Part shown: positions 34,385 through 45,016 of the stretch, one piece after another
How positions within the stretch are numbered: position 1 is the stretch's first letter
How the letters are laid out: every line of letters starts with the position of its first letter
Assembly (NCBI GenBank): GCA_036936605.1
Contig: JAUPFV010000001.1
Coordinates: 216,905,530-216,969,529 of the forward strand
Direction of reading: 5' to 3'
From: Limnanthes douglasii subsp. nivea
Taxonomy: Eukaryota > Streptophyta > Magnoliopsida > Brassicales > Limnanthaceae
DNA length: 64,000 nucleotides
The notes under the pieces: generated by a model
Told to the model about the DNA's origin: nothing
Databases searched by the model: none
Seen by the model: only the letters and a program-made list of their open reading frames with translations
Program-made: the position numbers and the translations under genes

Positions 34385-34762
34385 TCAGTCATCGAAATCG
34401 TATCCCAAATTGTCATCCGAATCATCCCCCTCATTCCTTACCTCAATCCTATCCTCCAGATACGCCACCATATCCCTACAGATGTAGTCTATTACCGTCA
34501 TGTTCCAGACCAAAGGTGCTTCTATCTTAATCATGGCTGGTTGGAAAAGCAGAGTAGTGAGCGGTTGGATGAAGTGGTACCTGGATTTGATTTCGTCACG
34601 ACTTTGCACTTGAACGTCTCCTGCTCCTAAATGCCCATAGTTGAAATACATCTGACATAGGAGGCGGTCGAAGAAAGCATCGCTACTATCTTCCCCCATT
34701 TTTCGGCGGACAACCTTCACCGCCTTAAGCATATGATAGTCTTCATCGGCTGTAAACTTCAT
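34385..34762 (-). CDS. Hypothetical 125-aa protein in the MULE
   Basis: An open frame of 125 codons reads down from the ATG at 34762. It starts MKFTADEDYHMLKAVKVVRR and ends in a very acidic tail (EGDDSDDNLGYDFDD). I recognise no domain. The N-terminal half is rich in charged and aromatic residues; no signal peptide or membrane segment is seen. It lies between the convergent plant mobile domain and transposase genes. Some 80 bp upstream on its strand, ATATAAATA-like sequence (about 34840) could serve as a TATA box. It may be a real small MULE gene or a chance frame; an open frame beside two damaged genes makes it worth testing. Confidence 0.45.
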   Translation of the reverse strand: MKFTADEDYHMLKAVKVVRRKMGEDSSDAFFDRLLCQMYFNYGHLGAGDVQVQSRDEIKSRYHFIQPLTTLLFQPAMIKIEAPLVWNMTVIDYICRDMVAYLEDRIEVRNEGDDSDDNLGYDFDD

Positions 34763-34856
34763 GTGTTCAAGTGTTTGTGTTTTTTTTCTTAAGTGGACTC
34801 TTTGCGTCTATTATGAATATCGTATTCTGTGACATATTTATATAGTATAGTTATTT

Positions 34857-35012
34857 TTTGCGGGAGTTTTTCTTAAGTGGACTCCTTGGCGGGAGTTTTT
34901 CGCTGGAGTTTTTGGCGGGAGTATTTGTGTTGGCGGGGATTAAACGTTGGCGGGTTTTTTTTGCGGGAGTTTTTGTGTTGGCGGGAGTTATTATGCTGGT
35001 TGGAGTTATAGG
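34857..35012 (+). repeat. GGCGGGAGTTTTT repeats
   Basis: At least six imperfect copies of (G)GCGGGAGTTTTT occur, two of them around the phrase CTTAAGTGGACTC. It is G-rich on the plus strand and non-coding, just upstream of the hypothetical minus-strand ORF. Confidence 0.75.
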
Positions 35013-35262
35013 TGGGTCCCGTTTGAATTTAATAATATATGCAACCTCACCGAGTAATTTAGGCGTTCGTATTGTTATATTTTGAATTTATATTTTTTTT
35101 TAAATCTTGTTGAACAGAAATTGGAACGTGAATACAATACATAATGAGTTTAGAACAAGAAAAATACATAATCATTCAAACACAAAATTATGCCTAAAAT
35201 TAAAGTAAAATAGCAGTTTCAATTTAAAAATTTTAGAAAAAAAAATGTTTTACTAAGTCTAC

Positions 35263-35491
35263 CCTATTGCCGCCACACAATGGCGTAGGGATAGCCGTTT
35301 TCGCCAACGTGTGGCGGCAATAGGCTTAATATTTTTTGAGCCTCTGTTCATTTGGGACAGAGGCTCAAAAATTGTCGTATACGCCATGCAAATGGCGTAG
35401 GGCATGTTCTGCACGCCATCTGTTGGCGTAGGGAACTCGTCTCACGCTAACAGTTGGTGTGCGCAGCGTCAGTTACGCCATTCGCCTGGCG
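35263..35491. repeat. Hairpin cluster B of the MULE
   Basis: CCTATTGCCGCCACAC and its inverse (35263-35278 and 35309-35324) have perfect 16-bp arms. TTTTTGAGCCTCTGT and its inverse (35333-35347 and 35357-35371) have 15-bp arms. Smaller GCCA/TGGC hairpins lie at 35380-35399, 35413-35429 and 35476-35491. The cluster lies 3' of the transposase gene, outside any ORF. Confidence 0.88.
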
Positions 35492-38400
35492 AAAACCACT
35501 ATGTCAAATTTAATAAGAAATTTTTATAAAAAAAAATTCATTAAAGGGAACGTGGTTAAAAGGGTACAACACATTGTTAGTTTAAAACAAAAAACAAAAA
35601 CGTAACCGAAAACAAAATAGATTCGATTTCAAAATAAATTCAATCTTTGGTTAAGTCCACTATCGAATCATCATGTTCAACGGAGTGTGTCGGTGTGGGA
35701 TCTTGCAGTCTTGAAAATTCACGGACTCTATCTAGCAAAGGGATCGACGAAGAAATAACGTCTTCTCTCGCCGATCTCATCCACGTAGGATCTATAGTCG
35801 GTATGGGTGACCCTTTAACCAACTCAACTTACAAATTTCCGTTCAATATCAATGCGTGTTAACAAAATAAATGATTAAATGCGTGCGAAAGTTAAAGTTA
35901 TTTACTCACATGAAAAAATGGTTTTTATTGACGAATGCCACGCCGATCTCCTTTAAATAACCATCGTTCGACGGTGCATTTTTCACCGGTAGGTAAGTCG
36001 TACATCCACCGGGAGCGAGGCAATAGAAAACGCAATTGAATGTAGTCGCGACTAGTTTTCCGCAACTAGGCAAGGACATCCATTTTGCGTAAGGTGCATT
36101 CTCTTTATTAAAAGTCAACCGGTTTATCTCCTTATCAACTTCGCTTTCATCGTCGTAATATGCAACCCGTTTATAAAACTCCCGATCGCTATTTAGCTCG
36201 TGAACCAAGGCTTCTCTAACCATTAGTCATCCACTTTCGTTGCCAACCATACCATGTGCGATGGCTCTAAAACCACAATTACCGTCGGGCATTACATTTG
36301 TAATTCGGCTTATGAAAGGACGCATATATTGAGGTATGTCTTTTGAAAATCTCGAGTCCGAAACATTTGGTAATCTAGTCTAAAATGGTTTAGCCGAGAA
36401 TGACGGTATAGCCTTGATGTGGTTCGACGCATCCGGAGTGCCTAAACCAACGCATTGAACCCGTTTTGCTATATTTTTTGGGGGTTTTGCTCCGGAATTA
36501 GTCGGAGTATGTGCGGAAACCGTTCTTGCGGTGCTACCGAGAGTGCCGACCGGGGTTGCTATACTAGCGGCGGGTGTTACAACTCGTGGAGTTTTGGAAC
36601 TATTGTGGGACTCAAACATTTCTTGTTCGACGTATTCGTGATACGAAGGATCCTTTTTCATAGAATAATCACGTTGGACTTTACTACCCTTAACGCGACC
36701 CTGACCCCGTCCACGACCACGGCTTCCAACACGTCCGGGAGTTCTACCGCGGGTTTTAACCTTCTCGAGGGGTTCGCAAAGGAGTGTAGTCGAAGGATCC
36801 AAAAAAATTTGAATTTTTTTGAGCCAATGACTTTGTTCGTAAACATCAAACTCTTCAAGTTTCGCATTTAGATTTACGAAATTAAATTTTACTTCTTTTT
36901 CACCGGTGAGTTTAACTCGCGGAACGATATCTAGTCTCTTCCAATGCTCATCTATAATCCGAGTAGGTACGTGGCCGTCCACTCTTCTGATTGCCTCAAG
37001 GCCGCGCGAACACGGAAAACCATGGATCGTACGATCGGTGCAAACGCACATAGATTTTTCATCGCCGCTTTTATCAACATAATTATCGTATACTATCGCC
37101 AATGCAATAGGTGATACGTACCCCCGTAAAAATTTGAACGGTTTGAAATCTTGGAATTTGTGAATTAAACGGCACTTGCTAAGCTCCATCGATTCTTTAA
37201 TAGTAGAATGTTGCATCGCTAACAAGCCATGCACTTTATCCCAAAACCCATCAAAATCCAATCGGCTAGACCCCACATATTTTTTCAATGTAGCATGCGA
37301 GCTTTCGGCCCTATTAGAGGTGTGGTTATTAAAATGCATGATTTTGTTAGTATAAGCATGAACAAACCTATCTTTATAAGGCGTAATCCACAAGTCAACC
37401 ACATAATCCACCGCCTTATCTTGGTCTTTGAACATCGACCGCATCTTAGCCAACCTCTCGTTCATAACCTCAACGGTATCGGATGAAACAACGTCGTTCC
37501 AAGCCGCCAAAAAACTTTTAGCCACATTTCCGTCTTCAAACATTTTTTTCGTTCTCCCGCTAACATTTTTGTTTATATGCCACTCGCATAACATGTGACT
37601 AGCGCTAGGGAAAAATTTATCGATGTTATTCATCAAGGCTAGTTCGCGGTCCGTAACGATAACACACGGTAAGTCACAATCATTCTCCTCCATTACCGTT
37701 TTCAAGCATCCCAAAGACCATTCATAGTTGTCTTGTTTTTCACTCACCATAAACATGAAACCAATGCAAAACGTTTTGTTGGTCGATGTTACCCCGACTA
37801 CTTCGAACAAAGGCATCCCGTAACGAATAACTTTATATGTGCTATCCATGATTAGCAAGCGTGGGAAGGTCTGTAGTAAGTCAATACTAAGTGGATGTGC
37901 GAAAAACAAATCGGTTATGACGTTAGAACCGTCATTCCCCGTCCGTGTCCAATACTTGTACTTGTGCAATTGTAATTTAACTAACAAGCATTGCATTTGG
38001 GATCGACCGCCGTTTTCAGCCATACTCGTTCGTTGACGGTGATTGTAAACGTGACAGATATTTGAAGCATTCTCCGGATCGACATTTTTTAAAGCACCAA
38101 ATATTTGTCGCGGACTTGTCCCGTTCACCGTCAAAAGATCAACGAGCTCTTTTTCCTTACGTTTTAACTTGGACCATTGCAAATGTCCTTCGGCATACTT
38201 GATCGGTTCGTGGTTGTGCATCCCGGAAAGGACACTAAGAGTCCACTTATCGTCTCCTTTTACCGGATTACCCACCCAATGAAAAAGGTAATTTATTTTT
38301 TTGCTACCGGTGGCCTTACGCTTACGGTCGCACTCTTTAACGGCCGACTTGAAAATTCCGGATCGCTCGCACCGATAATCCACTCTCGGTGTTCTGCCCC

Positions 38401-38557
38401 TCTTCCCCACCTCCTTCGATGCTACGTTTATCGAAAAATCCAACGTTTTCCCCCTAAGTTTTACCCACTCGGTCATCGACTCTAAGTTATACTCGTCGTG
38501 AGTGGTGAAATGGTGAGCGTAGTCCGAAACAAGCGAAATATCGCATTCATTCACCTC

Positions 38558-38865
38558 CTGGAATACGTAAGAAGTAGAAAAACAAATTAAACCGGCATTC
38601 CGGATAAGGGAAGCTTATTTCGCCATACCGAAAGCGTATGGCACCTTCCCTTCACCATCATTTGGCATTGGAGACAGATTGTACGCCACACGTGTGGCGT
38701 ACCGAAGGTCCCTCACGCCAGTAGATGGCGAAGGGAAGGTGCCATACGCCTTCGGTATGGCGTACGGACAGTCGTACACGCCGAAGGGTGGCGACGAACA
38801 CCAGATACGGGATTTTTCACAAAATCTATTTTTTGGCAAAAATGAAAGAGGGAAATGCAATGTAC
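38558..38865 (-). other. First intron of the MULE transposase gene
   Basis: The donor GAG/GTACAT and acceptor ATTCCAG/GAG join codon 19 to codon 20 without a frame change. The intron is 308 bp and is mostly made of hairpin cluster C. Confidence 0.7.
38621..38762. repeat. Hairpin cluster C of the MULE
   Basis: Outer arms of 33 bp (38621-38653 and 38730-38762) are inverted with one mismatch. A perfect 22-bp palindrome (38681-38702, centre CACGTG) lies between them, plus CGCCA/TGGCG at 38716-38730. It carries the same GCCA/TGGC core as clusters A and B. Confidence 0.9.
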
Positions 38866-39142
38866 CTCCTCGGCGACCATGCTGCTCTGCGTGGGAAGTG
38901 CTTCCGACTCTTTTCCGTCCATGTTGTAAAGGTTTTGAAATTTTTTTAAAAATGGGTTTTGTTGGTTGTTAAGTTTCTATTTTTAGTAGGTTTGGAGAAG
39001 ATGAAGTTTGAAATTATGTTTGCAACTTCATGGAGTAGTTTGGTTATCTAAAATGGCATGACTTGTAAATATTTAAACTTCAAATGGTTTTTTGAGTTTT
39101 TTGCCTAGTGGCATTTTTGTAAATATTGAAAATCAGAAACAT

Positions 39143-39182
39143 GCGACTTCGCGAAGTAATTTTGGCTTTTTTAGCAGTTTCC
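39143..39182 (-). repeat. Right terminal inverted repeat of the MULE
   Basis: 40 bp, inverse of 31247-31289, including CGACTTCGCGAAGT. A further related motif, ACTTCATGGAGTAG, lies near 39023. Confidence 0.88.
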
Positions 39183-39191
39183 AAATTTATA

Positions 39192-41039
39192 TTATCCCAT
39201 ATAAAATAGGTGGAATATCACTTGTAATCTTTGAAAAAAAGTGCTACTCAAATTTTACTAAAGGAAACTTTAGATGTAAATTACTTGAACATAAAGCCTC
39301 TAAATTAGACCAGAAGTCTTGAACGTGTAACTCGTCAGAAGTGTCAGAATGATTCCAAACTTTATATATCCTATTCCTAATTCCTAAGTATTAGTGTTTT
39401 CATCAATTAGTCAGAATGATTCCAAACTTTATATGTATATCCTCCTAACGTATTAGTGCTTCACCAATTAATGTGTATATAAAATGACTAGACTGGTGTA
39501 TAAATAGGTGGGTCGATAACAAAAACGTAGAGCTTAGCACTATAACCCAAATTGTTTTAAAAGTTATTTTTAATAATTTTTAAAAAATATCTTAGTAACC
39601 TATTTACGTTGTACTTCACTAATCATTTTTTTTAAATGAATGATTTACATAATTACTATGCATAATTTCTACTGTTATTTTTATAACACATATTACAATA
39701 ATCAAATTGATTTAATTTATTTTATAATAGTAGTTTTGTTATCTTATCCAGTAACATTTTAAACAATTTATATACTTGTTTTTAATATTTATATATTATA
39801 TAATTCATTCTTCTCGATCAATAATATTACAAATTATATTTATTATAAATATATAAAAGATTCATTAGAAAATATAACTTTATGTTGGTACATATCATAT
39901 TTACAAAAAATTATCTATATTTAGTATTATAGAAAAGTAAGAAAAACTCGGTTGTTGTTGAATCTAAAACACATTTTTGGTGTTTTTGATTGGTGTTGTG
40001 AGTAAAAAACATGCAGATTTTGGTGGTTTAGACTAGATAGTAAAAAACATTCTATTTTTTTTTCCTTTTTTTGTTAAACCAAGTGATTACACCGATTAGT
40101 TAGATGGGATTCTTGTCTGTTTGTTAGAATAACACTTGACAATGCTATAAAGTCATCTCTCTTGGCTATTTTTTACTAAAGGCATCCTATATTATTTTTA
40201 TGTTCTTGTTTTCATTAAATAGATTTATATATATATTATACATTCTCTCTTTATTGTTGCATTGGTCTCGCTTTAACGATTTTATTTCATGTATATTTTT
40301 TTCATATTGTTCTCGACGATATTATCTTTATGAAACACGAATACATAAAATTATGTTGTTGCTTGATATGCAGTGACTTGATTTAACTTTACAAGATCTG
40401 GAAGAGAAACATAATAGTAAAAGAAAAGCGATATATAATTTTATTTTAATGTGAGAAATATCATGTCAATTAGCTGATATGTTTTATTTGTAAATATTAG
40501 ATTAAACTCAATGTAATATTATTCTATTCTAATCAATAAAATCATAGTCTTTTTTTATTTTTTAAATTGTATCATAGGTTTTTTTATCGTTGGATTGATT
40601 TAATCGAGAAAAGTAACTGTTTGTACAAGAATTGGGTCATCAAATCATCTAGAAGAGAGATATTTTATCCTTAGATTGATTTAATCAAGAAAATTAATTG
40701 TTTGTACAAGAATCGTGTCACCTAATATATCTTAAAATTGATCCACTCTACCATGGGTACCAGACACTATACCGATTGATTGATTACGAGCTGTGGTCGT
40801 AACTTTGGGAGTCATTTGTTTCAAACCCGCAGTATTTCTAAACATCGAAATATTCTCATCAACTGGTAAGTTTAAAGCAATTACTAGAACAACAATCATA
40901 GTGCCTTGAATTGAACGGATTCTTAGAGAAATCCTCTCAATTCCTGATCGTGTTATCACCATTGGTAATAAAGTAACATAAAAGCTTTGAATGAAGCAAT
41001 TTCCTATAGAAGACACCATATGTGATAAGTGAATTCATT
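39192..41039. other. AT-rich stretch without genes
   Basis: Non-coding. It holds a 67-bp imperfect tandem repeat starting at 39343 and 39410 (GTCAGAATGATTCCAAAC) and an 80-bp one with starts near 40592 and 40673 (GATTGATTTAATC, TTTGTACAAGAAT). A 95-codon minus-strand frame at 40732-41019 matches nothing I know and is not called as a gene. Confidence 0.6.
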
Positions 41040-41336
41040 TTCAAATGAATATCAAATACAATAAATTAAAATCGGGAAATATAAGAATATGTATTTGAAA
41101 TATTTTTCTTATTAAGTGTGTGACCAGTCTCCAAATAAAGACCTTGGTTCTTATTTATATAGTTTACATACAAAATTTAACCAATAATTAAATTACACGT
41201 GTTCCCAATCATTAATTTACATGTGTTATTTAGTTATAACCATTTGATAAACTTTTCTTAATAACCTTTTATACGATGACACATGTAAATGCAGTTATAA
41301 CCGTCTAACAAACTTCCGACATGATCGTATTAATTA

Positions 41337-41595
41337 TTCATATAACCTTTATCATAACTCGTTATATGACCATCATCATAACTTTTCATTTGACCCTTGT
41401 CATAACTCTTCATTTGACCCTTGTCATAACTCTTCATTTGTCCTTCACCACAATTCTTCATTTGACCTTCGTCATAACTCTTCATTTGACCTTTGCCATA
41501 ATTCTTCATATAACCCTCGTCATAACTCTTTATATGACCCTCGTTATAATTCTTTATATGAACCTCGTCATAACTCTTCACTTCATGACATTCGT
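41337..41595. repeat. 24-bp minisatellite
   Basis: About eleven copies of a unit like TCATAACTCTTCATTTGACC plus four variable bases. Because 24 is a multiple of three, both strands stay open and the minus strand would encode repeats of MKSYDEGQ. No other evidence of coding. Confidence 0.88.
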
Positions 41596-41839
41596 CTTGC
41601 TTCACTTCGTACGATCGTCTTAATCCTTATAATATTTATGACTTTGCTTAGTACTTGTATCTTATTCATTTGTTAGCCTTATTTACCTCATCTTTATAAG
41701 GAATATATATATATATGCACAAGATATAGCCTTATAAACCACAATACTTATTCAAGAAAGTTCAGTTATTTTCCTGCAACCCCTATTAAGTTCTCTTTTA
41801 GAACTTTTTAGGATGAAAAAGGGTTGATAAATATTTATC

Positions 41840-42364
41840 AATACCATTGGTTCGGTAAAAATAAGATATCGCATTGTTTTGGAATTGAAGGCTGTTGTTT
41901 GTGGTGATCGACCTGTGTATCTCAAATATATGCCATATATTAGTCAAATAAAATTGATCATATTTTTTGTCGTTACCTTGAAGATAGGTTCAGCCTCTAT
42001 TTATTTTGAAAAATGATTCATAACAAAAATAATATCATGTTGATCTCCCGAAGTGTTGGAAAAGGTCGGATAAAGTTGATTACTCATTTATCAAAACATA
42101 AAGCTTCGAAAACTAATTCAAATGGTACAACTGCAATGAATCATGTTACAAAAATCCTGGTATGAGTCATACTTTTTCACCAACTCTTTTGCATCCGCTA
42201 ATATAGCTGGCTAGTAAAATTATGCTAACGGAACTACTTGTGCCAATGTTATAAAACCATAGTATGCCGACTATAGTAGACAACTCTTTATGGCATACGC
42301 ATCGTAATAGAGGTCGTCTTAAGCTACGCTTGTATAATGTTCCATTCCATGATAAGGTATCCAT
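41840..42364 (-). pseudogene. Integrase relic of the decayed gypsy element
   Basis: The frame from 42364 reads GTLYKRSLRRPLLRC, the usual start of the integrase zinc-finger region in Tat-type pol. Further down, FVMNHFSK and IEAEPIFKVTTKNMINFI (about 42030-41945) match the integrase core around the first catalytic Asp, here replaced by Asn. Stops and frameshifts abound. Confidence 0.65.
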
Positions 42365-43095
42365 TCACCTCGAAATTTAACCTTCGGGTTGCAGCTTTGT
42401 CATTAGGGTAAACATAATTTAATAAAATATCCTAATTTGTTTACCTTCAATCTCTAGTTTCATTAACACTCACCTCAAAAGATTCCTCCAACCTTGGATC
42501 ATGTACTGTATCGATTGAATGATGCTCTTAAAAAGTGACTTAAGGTTCGGTTTCAAATCAAGTTATCGAAGCCAAAGATTTTATCAAATAATTTATAGCA
42601 CTTGGTACTTACTTGTATTGAATACTTTCAAAACGGTGGTTAGGACTCTTCAATACCTTGAGGTATTCGATAAAATTCTCTTAACAAGCCTCTACATGAC
42701 TGAGTGCGTCAATATTTAGAAAATAAAAGTCACTTGTCAAACGAACCCTCTTTTTTCCACAAATATGAAGCAACTAAATCCATGCAATGGAAGCTTCATA
42801 GTCAACCTACCTGTTTGTCACTTGGAAACTGAAGTAAATGGCCTGATTTATCGCTTCCTCAGAATGACTCACTAATTGCACCCCAACCTCACAACATCCT
42901 ATATTCGATTCTCCATTAGTTCGAACAAACCATTTTGGTTACAATCTCACACACGATGGTTTGGGTCTTTATTCATGAAACTTTGTTAGGAAATCAACCA
43001 AATTATGAACTTTAATGGTTATCATCAGCTCATATGATATATCAAAGTATTATACTTCAACCAACCCAAAAGTTAGACTTCTTGAGATGTCATAT

Positions 43096-43317
43096 TTATG
43101 TTGAATATTTGGAGCAGAAATGAGGTTTGAACCACAACAGAATCCTCTGAAAACAAAGTATCATTTTTTTTAAAGTCACAATCAATTCTAGAGTTAACGT
43201 TTTCAGCTGAAGGTATCGTGTTTCTGCTGACAGTAACCTTTTACTCATGTAATAGACATACTTTAGAAAATTACCGTCTTCCTTCACCAGAACCAAACTT
43301 ATAACATAGTCAGACAC
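43096..43317 (-). pseudogene. RNase H relic of the decayed gypsy element
   Basis: The pattern SLVLVKEDGNFLKYVYYMSK...AETRYLQL matches the RT/RNase H junction of gypsy pol (compare VLVREVDG...YYISKSL...AERRYLKL in elements 1 and 3). Confidence 0.75.
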
Positions 43318-43608
43318 AACTAATCAAACATATAATTTCTCACATGGGACTGGTTTGGATAACGTCTCTAGAGATAAAAGATGTTGCTTTATCTTACCAA
43401 AAGTCTCGTCATATTTTTATTCCACTCTAAATTGTTAATCTTTCTTAAGACTTGCAAGAAAGTAACTTACTTTTTCGAAGAACGAGAGATAAACTTGTTG
43501 AGTGTAACGAGCCTGCCTATTATCAATTGACCTTCCATAAGCGACCGAGATGGTTGAATAGAAGCTAAATCGTCTAGTTGTGAAGAATCATCCTTGATAC
43601 CCTTCTCA

Positions 43609-44050
43609 CTAACCAAATAGTCGAGGAACTTCTCTGTCGGATCCCAAATATATACTTTTCCAGATTAACGACCCTTGGATTTTGAAATATCTCAACCATA
43701 TTAGATATGTGCTTCGAATACTTTCCAATCTTGACCAACATGTCATTGATATATACGTCAACATTCTACCTGATCTGAAATAAAAAAAATCATTTTTTAC
43801 CAATATTTGATAAGTTACCTTAGAATTCTTCAAGCGACCAAGCATGACCTTCCAATTGTGCAAACCCCGATCAATAGCAAGAATGATGGTCTTTTGATCT
43901 AAATGATGCATTTGGATATGGTTATATTCTGAGTATACATTTATAAAATATGAGTTTATTTACCAATTCTTAATCCACCAATTAATCTACCCTTAGAACT
44001 AGGAAGGGATCTTTCGGGCATGCTCTATTGAGATTCGTAAAACCAACACA
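43609..44050 (-). pseudogene. RT relic of the decayed gypsy element
   Basis: Near 44030 the minus strand reads NLNRACPKDP, an RT motif. From 43911 it shows DRGLHNWKVMLGRLKNSKVTYQ, the decayed form of the DRG-YCYKVMPFGLKNAGATYQ motif. The catalytic YxDD region is damaged by frameshift. Confidence 0.75.
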
Positions 44051-44470
44051 CGTTCTCCAACTTTAATTATTTTTTCTCACTAAGACTGGATTGGTCGTGT
44101 AGGTGGCATATTGGAACTCTCTGATATAACCTATACTTGAATGCATATCAACTCTAACGGCTATATATACAAGCTTTCAACGAAGAAAGATCTTGTTTTT
44201 TATGATATTGATATTGTATTTGGGTTAACTGATAACCTATGACAGATAATATTAGTTGGAACCTCGATGACGTCTTTAGTAAAGCATGTAAGAACATCCA
44301 AATTTTTCTATAGAACTCGAATAAATTCCCTCATAAATATCATGATAACAAAGTACTGATCCTCAGACTCTTTCAATACTCGAAACAAAATGTCTCGATA
44401 TCTTCTCACGGGATAACAAAAAATAGGGGCTTTCTAGAATCATCAACAACTTTGACCCCATTTTAAAGCC

Positions 44471-45016
44471 CTAGGAACTGTTATTTTTCTTTCTTGTTTC
44501 AATTTCTTTCTTCTCTTCTTTCTTTAGCGCTAATGGAAATGCGTAGCACTCCCTAGACATTTTCAGATTACTCTGGACTACCCTTACTTTGTACTTCACT
44601 AACATACTTAAGGAATTGATTGGTAGTTGAAGGATAACATGCATTCGATCAAGCCAAAATCTCTTAATTATTGTATTATATGAGGAATTGTGATCCACCG
44701 CCATAAACATCACTCGAACCATTTTCTTACGCTAAACTCTTCCAAGTATAATATTCATTTCAAATTTTGCGGTGACAATAGCACATATTCCAGTAAACCT
44801 AACCACTATTATGTCTGAATATCGTATAATAAGAAAAATTTGCATCCTGGCATGAGCCCCATTAAAAAGTATATTTTCCAAATTCCCACTATCAATAAAT
44901 ACTATCCGGATATCCTCACATTTCACAATTGATATTATCAAAAGAGAATCTTTATGAGGGCCAACTACAACATAGAAATCATCATCCCAAAAATAATATG
45001 GGGATAAAGAGCCCAA
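44471..45016 (-). pseudogene. Protease relic of the decayed gypsy element
   Basis: From 45016 the pattern GPHKDSLLIISIV...IVFIDSGNLENILF is the gypsy aspartic protease; the active site reads DSG. The part from 44722 (VDHNSSYNTIIKRFWLDRM, then RECYAFPLAL) is its C-terminal end (compare VDCPTCYNAILGRSWLSRM, RECYATAL). Confidence 0.72.

Larger units (their letters stand above)
35640..38922 (-). pseudogene. MULE transposase with OTU-like C-terminal part
   Basis: Exon 1 is 38922-38866 (19 codons). The intron 38865-38558 (GTACAT...CCAG) is followed by exon 2 from 38557. It shows an N-terminal FAR1/FRS-like region, then the MULE transposase domain (Pfam PF10551) with catalytic Asp in MDSTYK (about 37845), Asp in VTDRELAL (about 37640) and Glu in NRAESSHATLK (about 37290). 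A SWIM-like CVC...PCSRG lacks its His, and a Gly/Arg-rich linker follows. After a TAG (36380-36382) the same frame continues into an OTU protease-type domain with DGNCGFRA (about 36280) and NHFF (about 35915). A second stop (TGA, 36227-36229) stands where Trp is expected. A GTGAGT donor (35909) and a stretch KGSPIP to 35640 suggest one more exon. Two stops make it a probable pseudogene, but positions 36383-38557 alone are open. Confidence 0.88.
31247..39182. mobile_element. Mutator-like DNA transposon (MULE) of 7.9 kb
   Basis: The left end GGGAATTGCTAAAAAAACGG (from 31247) and the reverse complement of the right end (39182 downward, GGAAACTGCTAAAAAAGCC) are inverted repeats of about 40 bp. 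Weaker similarity extends over roughly 190 bp. The 9-bp target duplication is AAGTTTATA (31238-31246) against AAATTTATA (39183-39191). Inside are a plant mobile domain gene (+), an unknown 125-aa ORF (-) and a transposase with an OTU-like tail (-). The ends repeat the motif ACTYCGYGAAGT. Stops in the OTU part and a damaged splice site suggest this copy is inactive. Confidence 0.93.

Noticed and set aside
35263..35500. Repeated palindromes that recall a CRISPR array or integron sites
   Set aside because: Spacing and loops are irregular, there are no unique spacers of equal length, and the context is a plant MULE.
40732..41019. Minus-strand frame of 95 codons
   Set aside because: No recognisable domain, no neighbours, composition like random AT-rich DNA with a few Thr/Val-rich stretches.
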